A DNA stretch of 64,000 nt from assembly GCA_038373885.1 (NCBI GenBank), contig JAWZYV010013271.1:434001-498000 (forward strand), in the 5' to 3' direction. Positions within the stretch are counted from its first letter, which is position 1. The number at the start of each line of letters is the position of its first letter. The position numbers and the translations under genes were made by a program. The notes under the pieces are model-generated. The model was not told the origin of the DNA. It did not search any database and saw nothing but the letters and a program-made list of their open reading frames with translations. Below, in pieces: positions 12,126 through 23,495 of this stretch. This stretch comes from Cheiracanthium punctorium (lineage: Eukaryota; Arthropoda; Arachnida; Araneae; Cheiracanthiidae).

Positions 12126-13894
12126 CAAATTGCATCAAACATATATAGCATTGTTTTATTTCAATTTGCAATAAAAAAATTTCTTCTAAAAAATAGAATA
12201 TTGAGCTATAATCAGCTTCTGTTCTCTTTTAAATGAATGTAGATAGAAATTGCTGCCAGACGTGTTTATTCGATGTCAAATGTGGTAGCTCCTTTAGATG
12301 GCCTATATTTTTTAACAAAGGTTCTTTCTTCCATTTTCGAAAGATTTTTCTTTTCGAAGAATTCATGAGGCACTTTTTTCTTATATTTTGTAATCGCCGC
12401 TAACCTCCTAACGCGAGCTAACGGCGGCCATGTTAGCTCACCGAGAAAACTCTGTTTTTCACAGTTGAACCGAAATCTAGGTTCGATCGGTACTTGGCTT
12501 TTATAAGACAAGTACCAGGTTACCGAGCCATGCTCAGAATATAAAGGCCCCTTAAGTGTAAAATAATGGGTACGTATGTATAATAATGAGTACCGTCCTT
12601 GACGCTTATCAATAACCTTGCTAAAGATTTACATCGCTGTCGGATCACTCATTCATTATCAGGTAAGCTTTGGTCGGCAGTCAATGTTACAATGGCTTAT
12701 ACTTTGTTTTGAAGAGGTATGCTAAATATTCAATGGTCGGTGCCATCAGGGTTGAGCAAAAAGTAACTTAACGTAAGGTGCCTCCTTTCCTTCAGTAGCA
12801 GATAGATCAGCGAGGGTAAAAGCGGAGATCTTGGGTGATGCGTTCACTAACAGCATCTTCAGAAATATATCTCCCCATATTGAATCAAGAATTTGAGTTG
12901 ATTGAACTGCCAAATGAATGAGTTTATTTCATCGAGTCTGATATACACTGTTCGCAACGTAGTTGTACACACCGCAATCGTTAATAGTTTCACTCGCCAT
13001 ATACTGTGAACAAAGATATTGTAAAGTATGGGTTCAAATTTCGAATTCTTTTATGAAATTCATCGGAATGTAGGTGGCATCGAAGAAACAACCACACCAA
13101 TTCATTAGGAAATTTGGAATTTCCTACATCAATCTTACAGTCCCCGAAATGATTTGTTAATTTGAGGATTTTCTTCAGGAAAATGCAAATCTCCACGATA
13201 AATGCAAGCCATGTTAAAAGGTTGTAATTGTAAACTATGATAGTAAGTATCCTTTGTAGATTCTTGGTCTGTCTACCCGAAGTATTTGTCAACGTCTAGA
13301 TGTTCTATGTCGTTCTCCTTCCAAATACTGATGATCTCTTTCATCTGCTTGTGTTTGAACTGCACGTTCACACATTTGGGCCAAGTGCTGCTGTCAGTGA
13401 TCATATGTGTTTCCACAGCTCGCTTTTCAGCTACACTTTCATGTATTTACGTCTTTGTCATGCAATACATCTATGATTCTAATTCTTTACGACTGAAATT
13501 GTAAATTTCTCTATAGTGCTTCAATTTAAACATAAAATACTTATTTTTTCTAATTCAAAGAAAATACATCTTACATAAATTCTATAACCTTATATTCAAT
13601 CTTCTTAAATAAATATAGATTCTATAAAAGTATAATCTTACACAAATATGCTTTAAACATAATTTTCTTTTATAATCTCACGAAGAAAAGAAAACGTGTA
13701 ACGCAATTTAAATTATTAATACAAAACCACACTTCGAAAGCATGAAATCAAAAACAGAATAGGTCAAAAATATTCTTTTATAATAACTTTAACAACTACT
13801 TAAACGTTCGCAATAATAAAACAAACAGATGGACTGAAAAAATGGACTTCTAACCTTGAATAAATCCAAAAATGCATCGTAACTTACTATATGG

Positions 13895-13985
13895 TTACGC
13901 TGATCCCTGACTCTGTCACAATTCCAGTTCAACCACTCAAAAACAAAACTTTTACCATCATTAATCCAAACAGATTAAAAAAGTA
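13895..13985. repeat. Dispersed repeat, inverted partner at 19815-19915
   Basis: The sequence from GACTCTGTCACAATTCCAGT to ATTAATCCAAACAGATTAAA reappears as its reverse complement at 19815-19915 (ATCTGTTTGGATTAATGGCG ... GGTTGAACCGGAATTGAGAC). I cannot assign a class. Confidence 0.6.
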
Positions 13986-14204
13986 TTGTCTAATAACGTA
14001 TACTATACGCGTGTATGTTGTGTGACAGTGGAACGTGTGACAGTCCCGTGTATGAGGTTGATAAACTCCATCACCGTTTCAGCGATCACCATGAAATTCG
14101 GTACACCTGTGTCTTTTTTTCATGGAGAAGGCTATTCATTTTACTTTGACGTAGCTACTAGGTGACGCTGCAGAACGTCAGTAACCATTTGTATAGCATC
14201 AAGT

Positions 14205-14520
14205 CTAACTTCGTAAGAATCATATATTATTCTGCATCTACAGCCGTGTTTGAGTAAATTAAATAATGATTCAGAATTATGTCATAATAAACAAAATAAT
14301 TTTTAAATCCAGCTTATCTCAGAAAAACAAATGTATAGAAATGACTAAACAAAATGTATGACTTAAAGAGCAGTATCGTCGGTAGATAAGTTTTAAATTA
14401 TTTAAAAATTTGGAAATGGACGATGGAATAGTTCCAACGTAAATAAAACATAAATTTTCAAAGTTAGACCTTAAAGGGCGAAAAAATTTGTCAGAGATCT
14501 TTATAAACTAACGATATGCG
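14205..14520 (+). repeat. Dispersed repeat copy 1 (partner 24410-24745)
   Basis: About 320 bp shared in direct orientation with 24410-24745. Landmarks are ATTCTGCATCTACA, CAGAATTATGTCATAATAAAC, AATCCAGCTTATCTCAGAAA, GTAGATAAGTTTTAAATTA, GGAATAGTTCCAAC and GTCAGAGATCT. The copy ends shortly before the first NALF-like exon. The second lies beyond the gene's last exon, so the pair brackets the visible gene. Confidence 0.75.
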
Positions 14521-14683
14521 TATAAATCACTAATAATAAAATATTTTTTGAATCTCCTTTTATAATTATCGCTATAACATTCTTTGCATTTTTGTTTTTA
14601 ATGAAAGCATGCCATATTCCCGTGTGAAGAACGGGTACTTCAGCTAGTATTTTATAGTAATGGACAGGTCTTGTTTTTTCCAG

Positions 14684-14858
14684 GAGGCGTACAAGCAGTG
14701 GGTGTGCGCCATGTTCCTTCCTCCGGTGCAATTGGAGGGCGAGGCGGAGTGCCTCAAGCCCTGCCGCTACGTGTGCCGCCTCGTGGAGCAGAGATGTCCT
14801 TACTTCCATCCCAGCGTCAAGGAACAGTACGCGGGAGAACGGGTATTCAAGTGCATAG
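14684..14858 (+). CDS. NALF1: NALF/FAM155-like NALCN-channel auxiliary factor, penultimate exon
   Basis: The exon follows a polypyrimidine tract and CAG acceptor (14681-14683) and ends at a GTACGT donor. It starts in phase 0 and ends after one base of a codon. It encodes about 58 residues with six cysteines in the order WVCAMF, EC, KPCRYVCRL, QRCPYF and FKCI, a pattern typical of FAM155/NLF-1 cysteine-rich (frizzled-CRD-like) domains. In animals these ER/membrane proteins bind the sodium leak channel NALCN and are needed for its folding and surface delivery in neurons. The sequence is far more GC-rich than its AT-rich surroundings, supporting coding status. Upstream exons are not visible. Another secreted CRD protein is the main alternative. 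Confidence 0.68.
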
Positions 14859-15408
14859 GTACGTATGCGCAACAGCCTAGTGTGCCCTGCCATCGTTTAC
14901 ATGCAGAGCAATTAGCTGTGAAGGATGAATGTAGATGGCGCTACCGTGAAACCACTTCTTATTTGTTTCGTAAAAGTAATTGCAAGGAGTTGGTAAATTT
15001 TCTCTTTTTTTTTTTTTTTTTTTTACATTTGTATTGATTCGTCGACTATTCTCCACAATATCTTTCCCCACAAACCTTCAGATTTAGAATCAGTAACAGT
15101 TAACAGTAGAATCAGAAACTATTTTGCAATTCCTAGCTTCTAGTTTTGAAAACACTATTTCCATTGCTGTTGGCAAGATCAAATAGGATCATGACAATGA
15201 TCGGCAGCACTTTGCTCAGGTCGGAACGTAACAGCTTTTTCGGTATGGCTGGGAAATGTTGCTTCATACTCCTACAGTCCCGAAATGAATCCCACCAAAC
15301 TTTGACACCGGCGTTACACCCTCTGGCAGGTGAACAAAAATAGCAAATTAGATGGAATTGAAGAATTTCCAATCCAAGGATTAGTGCTCATGTTCAGGTA
15401 TCTACATT

Positions 15409-15412
<4 letters not shown>

Positions 15413-15452
<40 letters not shown>
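15413..15452. repeat. A40 homopolymer
   Basis: Forty consecutive A residues inside the NALF-like intron, followed by ACGATCTAAAAAAAA. It may be the decayed tail of a retroposed insert. No recognisable retroelement body precedes it. Confidence 0.85.
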
Positions 15453-15453
<1 letters not shown>

Positions 15454-16977
15454 GATCTAAAAAAAATACGGCACCAGAGAATTCTGATTAGCACAAGGGT
15501 TTAAGCAAGTGCACATGAGCGACTTATTTCATGATCTGCGAATGTAAAATCAAACTTCTGGCAGCAGAATACTTCTTATTTGTATCAATCAATACATTTA
15601 ATATGGAATCCATTGTTGCCACTTAAGTTCTTAAATTTAACACTCAAATGAAATTGAACTCATTTCTTCAGTTCTTAGTATCTCAAAAAGAAAATGCATA
15701 CAAACAAAACATGAACTTACTGGCGCTTCAAAAATACTCTTAATTTTCATACAGTTCTAGATATTTTTCATTTTATTTCCTTCGCTTGTGTCATTTCCAC
15801 GTAGCCAATTACTTCTGTATCGCCGGTGGATCATCAGAAGCCGCACATGCGCATTTGCATTAGCCCCCAGCATTTATCTGAATCGTCTGGTGTCTGATTT
15901 TTTGTGTGAGACCGTAAAAAAACTTTGTGTTTTACTCTTTAAATGGCTCTTGTAGTTTGATAATCTTGTAGTTTGCAAACAAACACAAATAACAAGTTTT
16001 CTTTCCTCTATTCTTGGAATTTTTCTAAATTTTGTGCAACTTTAATGTAATGATCGAAGATAGAGCCAAATAGACCTTTTTGTAGATTAAAGAACATCCG
16101 AGTTTAAAGAACTGCAATTACAAATCTAAAACAACATTTTTGCAGCAAAATAGCTAAAAAAATAACATTCTAGAGTTTGTAAAATTATGCATTTTGATGT
16201 TAACTCCAATCAAAACCGAAGGCTTAAAACTACTGTGTGTGGGGGTGGGGGGGTGAGCAATGTGCAACCTTCTCTTTTCCGAAACTTCCAAATGCCTATA
16301 TTACTAATATATTACTAACAAATGAATATCTAGATTGCTGTGTTTATTTGTTTAGTTGGGGATATACAGGGTGTCCCAAAGAGAAGGTGGTAACACACTT
16401 TCATTCTTTATTAGATATAAGTGGATAATGTGCGTTCGAAATATGTTCAAAATACGGTAGGAAAAAGGATTACGTTAAGACAAAAAAATCCTCTCGCTCA
16501 TTTTCAAAAGTGGCACTTTTTAAATATTTATACGATCCCCATACAAAGCAATTCTCAATTAGTAAACTCTGTCCCAGACTAATGAGGTTATGTACAGAAT
16601 TTCAGCATTTCGTCGTAAAACGTCTCAGAAATATATTTAAACAATGGTAATCGGGAACTATAGATGAATCTGAATGCATATTTGAATGAATGCGTTCTGT
16701 ACGATACCTCAAATGATATCATTCAGTGTGATTTTTTTTTTTTTTTTTTCAGTCCGAGAGCCACTGAAAAGTGGTTAAAACAGCTTATATTTATCTTTAT
16801 ACCTCTGACCCTTTTTACAATATAATTCTCAAATTTGGTACATCACCTCATGAGTGTATGGGGCACACTGTAATTGGGAATTTTTTTTTTTTTTTTTTGA
16901 GCGGGTGTCGTACACATATTAAGAAAGGTGTAACTTTTCGAAAATTAGCAAAAGGAATTTTTTTTAACGTATTCTAG

Positions 16978-17160
16978 AGCCTCACCATGGCGCAGCAGTT
17001 ATATCACTGAAAATGGTAGACGGCCGAAGTGTGAAGGTCCCGGGTTCGGGTCCCATCGTGCGGTTGTCGATCTAACGGCCTGGAGATCTGGTTTTCTCCA
17101 GATGTAACGTGAATACGCGTTAGAACCCCTTAGAAAGTCCTCCTACCAAGGCATCTGTGA
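16978..17160 (+). mobile_element. tRNA-derived SINE, plus-strand copy
   Basis: The head has a box A-like TGGCGCAGCAGTTA and a canonical box B GGTTCGGGTCC (17043-17053). The body reads CGATCTAACGG, CTCCAGATGTAACGTGAATA and TTAGAAAGTCCTCCTACCAA. The same body recurs at 18466-18665, 50905-51105 and, inverted, at 5598-5800 and 35405-35580. No tRNA cloverleaf is complete, so this is a SINE. Confidence 0.8.
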
Positions 17161-17524
17161 TGAAGATCACATATCTAATTTTATAATCATTTACTTTGGT
17201 TTTCTTTAATGCAATCTATCCAAAATTCAAGAATTCTAAATCACTTTTGTTTTCATTTTCCTGTCATTTCGTCTTTTAAATCTGTATATTTACTTTTCCC
17301 TGTATGCACTATTCTTTTTGTTCTGCGTCTCTTCAGACCGGTGTGCTAAAAATAGATTATATTACGTCCGTTTGCAAAATCAACGGCCTTTTTGAGTTTC
17401 CTCTTGGCATCCTGCTGGCGTAAGTTATTTAGTTGTTCCCCTGCGACGACTTTAAAATTATTTGTTCGCGATTACGTCATTGTAATTTTATTGGATTAAC
17501 TGTTAGGGTTGCTCTGGAATTGGC
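17155..17524 (-). repeat. Inverted partial copy of LTR-like repeat
   Basis: This block is the reverse complement of 17821-18123 and of the 3' portion of the repeat at 34732-35402. Relative to 17821-18123 it retains an extra ~70 bp (about 17306-17375) that is also present at 34732-35402, so the shorter neighbour has suffered the deletion. Confidence 0.75.
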
Positions 17525-17529
17525 ATTTA

Positions 17530-18121
17530 TGTAAAGAAGGTTTTTGGTTGGGCTGTTTTAAAATTACTTAGTTGCGTTGTGATACATGATAATCCAGGTT
17601 CGGTGCACTTATGTTGCAATAAAATAAAAAGACGTTAAATACTGAAAAACTATTTTATTAAACATATGCTATTGAAATATTATTATAACGGCGGTGGTGG
17701 CTCAGCGAAAATAAAAATACGTCCTATATGGACAGTGAAATTAAGGTGGAATACTTTAAAAATTACGCCAACACAGAATTACACATTGGCGAGAACAATA
17801 ACTTGGCTGAGATTAATAGCGCCAATTCCAGAGCAACCCTAACAGTTAATCCAATAAAATTACAATGACGTAATCGCGAACAAATAATTTTAAAGTCGTC
17901 GCAGGGGAACAACTAAATAACTTACGCCAGCAGGATGCCAAGAGGAAACTCAAAAAGGCCGTTGATTTTGCATACAGGGAAAAGTAAATATACAGATTTA
18001 AAAGACGAAATGACAGGAAAATGAAAACAAAAGTGATTTAGAATTCTTGAATTTTGGATAGATTGCATTAAAGAAAACCAAAGTAAATGATTTTTAAATT
18101 AGATATGTGATCTTCATCACA
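17530..18121 (+). mobile_element. LTR-like repeat copy (TGTAAAGAAGG ... CA)
   Basis: The 592-bp block starts TGTAAAGAAGG and ends ATCTTCATCACA, matching 34732-35402 along its length, with an AATAAA-type signal near 17620. The TG...CA ends and internal poly(A) signal suggest an LTR, but no flanking gag/pol was found, so the class is inferred. It faces the truncated inverted copy at 17155-17524, making a large imperfect palindrome. Confidence 0.5.
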
Positions 18122-18465
18122 GCATCCCTCATCTTAGGCAGATACCCCTCGCGCAGGTTTACCTTAATCACTCGCAAATTAACTTACTCTACTTTTCTAC
18201 CTGATGCTGAACGTTTTTTCAATTGACATTGCCCGCTTAACTCTTAAGAGATAAGGAATTAAACCGTGTTACCACCTTTCTGGGGCACACTGTATAATAA
18301 TGAGGATATTCTTTTGATATTCTTTGAGGATTGTAGATATTCTTTTGTTAGACAAAAGTCTTTGAAATTTCGTCTTTTTTTTCCGGAAGGTGGGTCCTAT
18401 CAAGCATGTATAATTTTTATGAACTTTAAAATGTTGTTTCCCATGAAATTTATCCAAAAACGTTG

Positions 18466-18665
18466 TAAAGTGTGGAGGTCCCGGGTTCGGGTCCCATCGC
18501 GCGGCTATCGATCTAACGGTTTGGAGTTTTGGTAGGTTTTCACCAGATGTACCGTGAATACCCGTTAGAACCACTTAGAAAGGCCTCCTACCAAAGCACC
18601 CTCCCCGCCCTTGGCAGATCGCCCTGGTGTGGCGTTGCCGTAATCACACACAACCACAACCAAAA
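18466..18665 (+). mobile_element. tRNA-derived SINE, 5'-truncated copy
   Basis: It contains box B GGTTCGGGTCC at 18484-18494, then the family body (CGATCTAACGG, CCAGATGTACCGTGAATA, AGAACCACTTAGAAAG) and a tail ending CACACACAACCACAACC. Box A and the first part of the head are missing. Open frames on both strands here are repeat shadows. Confidence 0.8.
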
Positions 18666-20426
18666 ATCGTTGTAATTTCTTTAGCTTTGTAGTTGTAGCT
18701 CTTTACAATTGGGGCATAATTTTATGTACCGTACGCAAGGGGAGAGTTTAGAGGTTCAAGCCTCCCCTGCTTATGGAAGAGTTTTTTGAAAAAACGGTTA
18801 TGCTTTTTAATATAAAAATTACGTCCATAAACATCACCACCACCCTTATAGGAAGTCTGTGTACGCCACTGACGCTTGTATTATTATAATTACCAAAACA
18901 AAGAAGATGTAGTGGTGTTTCTCACTGTTGTTTTATTTATTTACTTATTTAATATCGCTTATTCGCTCCCCTCCTCCCCCCCCCGCAAAAAAAAGCATAC
19001 TTGAAAACAGCACAAAATTTTTTGAATTGTGTTGTTAGGACTTTATTTACGAAAAAAATTAATGTTTTGGAGGATAAGGGAATCATTAAATTTTTATTTT
19101 TAAAAAATATGTTTTCGCTATTTCAAGCCGAAAATTCCTGGTGCCTACCATCAAAATTCAGAGAGGCAATCAAATTTTTAATCTTGTGTTGTTTATTCCC
19201 ATTGAAAACTACGAATCTTTTCAAATATCTGTATAAACTAGAGGATAAAGCCTGTTGTGCATGTAATTACAACGGGCGCTAGAAAAAAAAAAAAAAAATT
19301 GACAAAAATAGGTCTATACTCAGTATATTTAATCTTTGCCCACTTAATATTCAATTTTTATTATAAACTGAAATCGGAATCTCTGCGGAAACTTTCCGCA
19401 TTCGAAAGATTCCGTTTGGCGGGAACTTCCTCCCCCTATATCAATGCTTCATGCATAGAAAATCATTTTATTTGTGAAAAAAGTTAAGCTGGGTAATCTA
19501 TAAAAACTATTTTAAGCGAATTGGAATCTTAATTATCCCTTCAAATCCTGATAATCGTGGCTTCAATATGACGTTAATGTCACTTGCGACACCTAATTTT
19601 GACACGCAAATGATAAGTTTTTTTTTACTCTCGGAAATAATATGGAACTGAAAATAGTGAAAAAAAATCCCTTAAAAACCAGAGAACAGGTGGATTTTCA
19701 GATTTTAAAAGTAGCGTAGATTTTTTTTTCTCTATTTTTCTTTTTTACATAATTATGAAATTTTTCAATCCAATCGCAGTAACTGTGTAAATTACTACGT
19801 TTTTAGAAATAAATTTTTAATCTGTTTGGATTAATGGCGGTAAAGGGTTTTTTTTGGAGTGGTTGAACCGGAATTGAGACAGACTCAGTATGTCAGTGAG
19901 TCAGGAATCAGCAATGGCGGTCCTGTTTTTCTAAGTAGTGCGAAATGCAAAAATGCGCCCCTCCCCCACCCCACCCCGCCCATGCAGTTAGAAAAGTTTT
20001 CAGGGGGATTAAAACAAAAATTACAACAATATATGGACACTCAAATATGCATACTATAAAGTAAAGCATTTTGTTGCTCCCCCACCCCCATAGAAATGGC
20101 TCCCGGTGCGGTCGCACCGTTCGCTCCACCCTAGGAACGGCTCTGCGTATCAGCGTTACACAGTAAGATGTTCATACATAAAAATACTTATAATTTTTAT
20201 CAAAATTTAGTTCAAAAAATTAATTAGAAATCAATACAATTTTTTAAAATCCAGATAATGTTTAAAGAATGAATACGTTAAATCGATTTTTAAAAGAATT
20301 TATTATGAAATAATGTGAAGGTATAAAAATTAGAAATATAATAATATCGTAATATGTTGCATAAAAATATTATCATAAAATCCTTTGAGCCTTTGACTAC
20401 CCACTTATGAGCACTATATATATGCA
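18666..20426. other. Intronic AT-rich DNA, no gene seen
   Basis: Contains C-runs at 18974-18985, an A-run at 19281-19297 and the inverted partner (19815-19915) of the repeat at 13895-13985. A CGTACG...TACGCCACTG stretch near 18727-18869 resembles degraded hAT ends but lacks a target duplication. Short open frames here show no family features. Confidence 0.5.
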
Positions 20427-20506
20427 CAGGGGCGTAGCCACGGGTGGGAGGTGGGGGTTAGGGGGGTCATAACCCCCCCCATGAAAAATTTCTGGCTACG
20501 CCCCTG
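20427..20506. mobile_element. 80-bp hAT MITE (GGCGTAGCC family)
   Basis: The ends CAGGGGCGTAGCC and GGCTACGCCCCTG are perfect inverted repeats. The flanks TATATGCA (20419-20426 and 20507-20514) are identical 8-mers. The centre has a G-run stretch followed by a C-run, so the whole element can fold into one hairpin. It is among the smallest intact hAT MITEs in the window. Confidence 0.9.
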
Positions 20507-20568
20507 TATATGCATATATTTAGATCCTATAAAAAATCATATCAATCAACGTGAATCTTAATCAATAA

Positions 20569-20717
20569 CAAGGCCGTACTATAGGGTATGGTCCCCACCC
20601 CCAAAATTTAAAATTTGTCGACAAATCAATAATAATGAAGACTTTTTGTGAAAAATTTAGCCTTTTTCACCTTTTGGTCACCCCCCCCCCCGATATTTTT
20701 TTCTGGGTACGGCCCTG
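20569..20717. mobile_element. 149-bp hAT MITE (GGCCGTAC family)
   Basis: The ends CAAGGCCGTACTATAGGG and CTGGGTACGGCCCTG are imperfect inverted repeats. The flanking 8-mers ATCAATAA (20561-20568 and 20718-20725) are identical. There is no coding capacity. It inserted only ~60 bp from the element at 20427-20506. Confidence 0.9.
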
Positions 20718-20812
20718 ATCAATAATATTAATTTTGAATCACATACACAGCTGTTGCTGTTATTAAAATGCGAAATGTTTTCTATTTCAGAAAACATCTG
20801 GGTTCCCTTTAT

Positions 20813-20980
20813 CACAGCCGTAACTTACTATGGGCAAGAGGGGGCAATTGCCCCCCCCTTAAAATTCAAGAAAATTCAGATATAACCTATTTGAAAATGA
20901 TATTTTCTACAATAGGAAACATTTTGACCCGTCAATGTTACATGTTGCCCCCCAATATTATATGCCAGATTACGCCAATG
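20813..20980. mobile_element. 168-bp hAT-like MITE
   Basis: Identical 8-mers CCCTTTAT flank it (20805-20812 and 20981-20988). The termini CACAGCCGTAACTTA and TTACGCCAATG are weak inverted repeats (CA..G.CGTAA), and C-runs lie subterminally. The target duplication is the strongest evidence. Confidence 0.7.
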
Positions 20981-20988
20981 CCCTTTAT

Positions 20989-21645
20989 ATTTAATGATGG
21001 ACAAAAACATTAAACGTACTATATCTCCATTTTACTATGCCATGCCTAAGCTCCCGGATGTTGGTTCGCCCGCGTAAGTGAGCAAGGTCAAAGAATATTT
21101 TTCTTTGGTGCTGCCATCTACTGTCAGATGTGTAAACTGTTTAAACTACTGAATATTATAAAAGAGGTAATAAAATCGTACATGAAATATTAATCAGAAT
21201 TACTGTTCAATAGTTGGAACATTCAAATTCTGTTAGGGTAGTCAGTCAATCACAAAAATAAATAAGCTTCATTAAATTTTTTCGCTATTTCTTTTCAGGC
21301 TAAGTTTAATTTTAACAAAATACTGTAGTACTAACCAAATTTTTTATTGTTTTGTGCATGAATTGTTTTTGAATTATCAATATTTATAAAACTGAATTTT
21401 TTTCAAAAGTTTAATTTGGGTGTTAAATTATTAATTAGTTTTTTACTCTCCATTTATTAAAGAGTACGCCATAAAAATTGCAGTTTTAAAAACTTATTTT
21501 AGCATTCACTTCGATTTATCACTCGCTTCGATCACTACCGTATTTGCAAGTACCATCTTATATGGTTGATTGAAATGCTCAACTTCTGACCTGCACTTCC
21601 GGGTTCGAGCCTAAAAGTCGGTTTAACATGTTACTCATCCAGACC
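20989..21645. other. Intronic DNA, no gene seen
   Basis: Plain AT-rich sequence between MITEs. I see no repeat with defined ends and no coding signal. Confidence 0.5.
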
Positions 21646-21840
21646 CTGGGCCTTATTACCGCATGGGCAAATCGAGACTTTGCCCGGGGCCCCTGCTCAA
21701 AAGGACCGACAATCTCAAATGTTCTTCTGAAATATTCTTTTTTATATCGAAATTTTATGAAAAATAAAACAATTTTCACTGATGGGGGGGGGGGTGCAAA
21801 TTCAGCAATGCGCGGGGCCACTGTTGGTCATCGGGCCCAG
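21646..21840. mobile_element. hAT MITE, GGGCCTTATTA family copy 1
   Basis: Identical 8-mers TCCAGACC flank the element (21638-21645 and 21841-21848). The left end CTGGGCCTTATTACCGCATG and right end TGGTCATCGGGCCCAG match the copies at 22174-22349 and 36645-36836. The internal landmark TTTCAAATGTTCTTCTGAAATATTC-like sequence is shared by all three. Confidence 0.88.
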
Positions 21841-22173
21841 TCCAGACCCAGACCTGCTTCAGTATTGACAGACATTCTCTCTAAAACATTTCCCCCTAAA
21901 AGTGATTGAATTTCCCTCCAAAATTTAAAACTTTCTCCCAAATGTTAAAAATTTGTTTGGTGTAATAAGTGAAACACTTTAAAATATATTCGCACTTTTG
22001 GGGATATTTAATTATATTTTTAATTATTTGTTTTATTTAAGGAATGCGCATTTAGCATGCACTGTAGATGCTATTGTTATTTATGTAGATGCTAATGTCA
22101 CTCTAGATGCTAATGTTAAAGTTGCTTTCCTACTACACAAAAACTTTCTTCTACCGTTAGAGTATAAGAAAGT

Positions 22174-22349
22174 TCAGGCCTTATTATCGCATGGGTGAAT
22201 CGGGACTTTGCCCAGGGCCCCCAATTTCAAATGTTATTCTGAAATATTCTTTTTTATATCAAAATTTTCTGAAAAATAAAAACAAATTTCATAGATGGGA
22301 CCTCCAATTTCATCAATGCCCGGGTCCTCTGTTGGTCATAATCGGGCCT
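22174..22349. mobile_element. hAT MITE, GGGCCTTATTA family copy 2
   Basis: Flanked by identical AAGAAAGT (22166-22173 and 22350-22357). It shares the left end CAGGCCTTATTATCGCATGG, the internal TTCTGAAATATTCTTTTTTA and the right end TTGGTCATAATCGGGCCT with the other two family members. Non-coding. Confidence 0.88.
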
Positions 22350-22357
22350 AAGAAAGT

Positions 22358-23294
22358 TTTTGTAAAAGGGGACATCGATCCCTGAATCATTGAACTGATC
22401 TTAGCTTTAATAAAAGTACATCTAATGTATTAGCATAGTTGCCCGGGTGCTAGGTTAAGCTAAGCCCTCCCTACACAGATTTCGCCCCTCCCCTCCTTTT
22501 CAGGAAATATTAGTGTTTGGCTGTGTCGTGGACACGGCCGTGTGTTTCACGGGGGAGAAGGGGGGGGGGGGGCACCGGGCCCATGCGGCAGTACGTCCAT
22601 TTATTACAAAAGTTTTATGTACCATAACGAGGAGAGTTTTAAAAACATCAGACTTCTTTTTTTTTCCGCTGAAGACTGAAAGTTCAATAGCTTACTGCAG
22701 TTACGTCTTTCTTTTTTAGGCATCACATCGATGGAGGAAGCCGATGTTTGTTGTTGGCTACTTAGCATAAAGCCTTTTCATGCTTTTGCTTCATCTGTGT
22801 ATTCGATAAGACGTGGGCCGTTGCCAGACATGTTGGAAATTTTCAGTTTTATGTATTTATATAAACTCATTCATTTATTTGTGTTTAAATCAAATACGGC
22901 CGGTTAAAGCGGAGATCCGGTTAAGAGGGAGTCTACTGTTTTTTAATGTCTTTATAGGTAAAGTCAACGTGGTATGCAAGGGGTTCTCCTTCTTGTTCTT
23001 CTTACTGCCATGGAATATGAGGGCTAAGGCACTTTTGCAATAGAGCATTTTGTACCACCCCAAATCCAGATTACATCGATACCGGCAGTACCTGTCAAAG
23101 CTGTTAATTTCTACCAGACTCCCGAACAGTTTATTTCTACCTCATTCAGGAGCCGATAGATGGCAGCACTACCGATCATAAGGCTTCTTAATTTAATTTT
23201 GAAGCGAATACCAAGCAGAAGACCCCAGGGCTTAGTTTTGCCACCCCTAGAGGTTATCAGTTTGGATGGGAACTTGGAGGACATCGCGACCACC
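22358..23294. other. Intronic DNA with a pogo-like end, no gene seen
   Basis: Contains a G-run at 22561-22572 and, near 22900-22945, GCGGAGATCCGGTTAAGAGGGAGTCTACTG-type sequence (in two parts). This resembles one terminus of a pogo/Tigger MITE without a matching partner. A minus-strand frame at 23111-23296 overlaps the SINE junction and is not called. Confidence 0.45.
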
Positions 23295-23405
23295 ACGTAT
23301 TTAACGTGCCCCAGTCGCCATTAGCGAGCAGGGCGGTCTTTGGTGGGTCCCAGGATCGAACTCACAACCCTTCGGCTGCGAGACCCAACTGGGCTACCGC
23401 GGCCC
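23295..23405 (-). mobile_element. tRNA-derived SINE of a second family
   Basis: On the minus strand it begins GGGCCGCGGTAGCCCAGTTGG (box A-like) and has GGTTGTGAGTTCGATCC (box B-like) 25-40 bp later, then GGGACCCACCAAAGACC. The head resembles a tRNA but the variable region and acceptor stem do not close. It lies about 90 bp before the last NALF-like exon, inside the intron. Confidence 0.65.
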
Positions 23406-23495
23406 ATATGCAAGGGGTTAATGGATGCCTTTGGGCATGATTTATCTTGATTTTAATGCTGGCACGTCACTTATCTTTTTGTGTCTTTCTCACAG

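Larger units (their letters stand above)
11499..14204. other. Intergenic DNA with small repeat fragments
   Basis: No gene is supported. The region contains a G-run at 12050-12059 beside a tRNA-like SINE fragment (12050-12125) and a minus-strand open frame of 81 codons at 12266-12511 that is Lys/Arg/Glu-rich and not recognised. It also contains a segment (13895-13985) repeated in inverted orientation at 19815-19915. Confidence 0.5.
16367..18292. mobile_element. Mariner-like TIR element (TA target duplication) carrying nested repeats
   Basis: The left terminus CAGGGTGTCCCAAAGAGAAG continues GGTGGTAACAC. The right end is its imperfect inverted copy (GTGTTACCACC...GGGGCACACTG). TA dinucleotides flank both ends (16365-16366 and 18293-18294), as expected for Tc1/mariner-type insertion. 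The 1.9-kb interior has no transposase; it holds a SINE (16978-17160) and a head-to-head pair of LTR-like repeats (17155-18121). It is most simply an old non-autonomous element that received later insertions. Confidence 0.65.
14859..23495 (+). other. 8.6-kb intron of the NALF-like gene, filled with repeats
   Basis: GTACGT donor at 14859 and CTCACAG acceptor ending at 23495, both phase 1. The intron contains a 40-bp poly-A, a mariner-like TIR element, two SINEs of one family and one of another, LTR-like repeats in head-to-head arrangement, and five hAT MITEs between 20427 and 22349. A pogo-like terminus (GGAGATCCGGTTAAGAGGGAG) lies near 22909-22930. No alternative exon was recognised. Confidence 0.65.

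Noticed and set aside
12266..12511. 81-codon Lys/Glu-rich minus-strand frame near a GGCGGCCATG context
   Set aside because: I could not match it to any family, and the possible start frame (MAAVSSR) closes after seven codons. Kept only as a note.
23330..23405. Possible tRNA gene on the minus strand
   Set aside because: Box A- and box B-like motifs are present, but acceptor and anticodon stems do not pair properly and the sequence continues into a SINE body.
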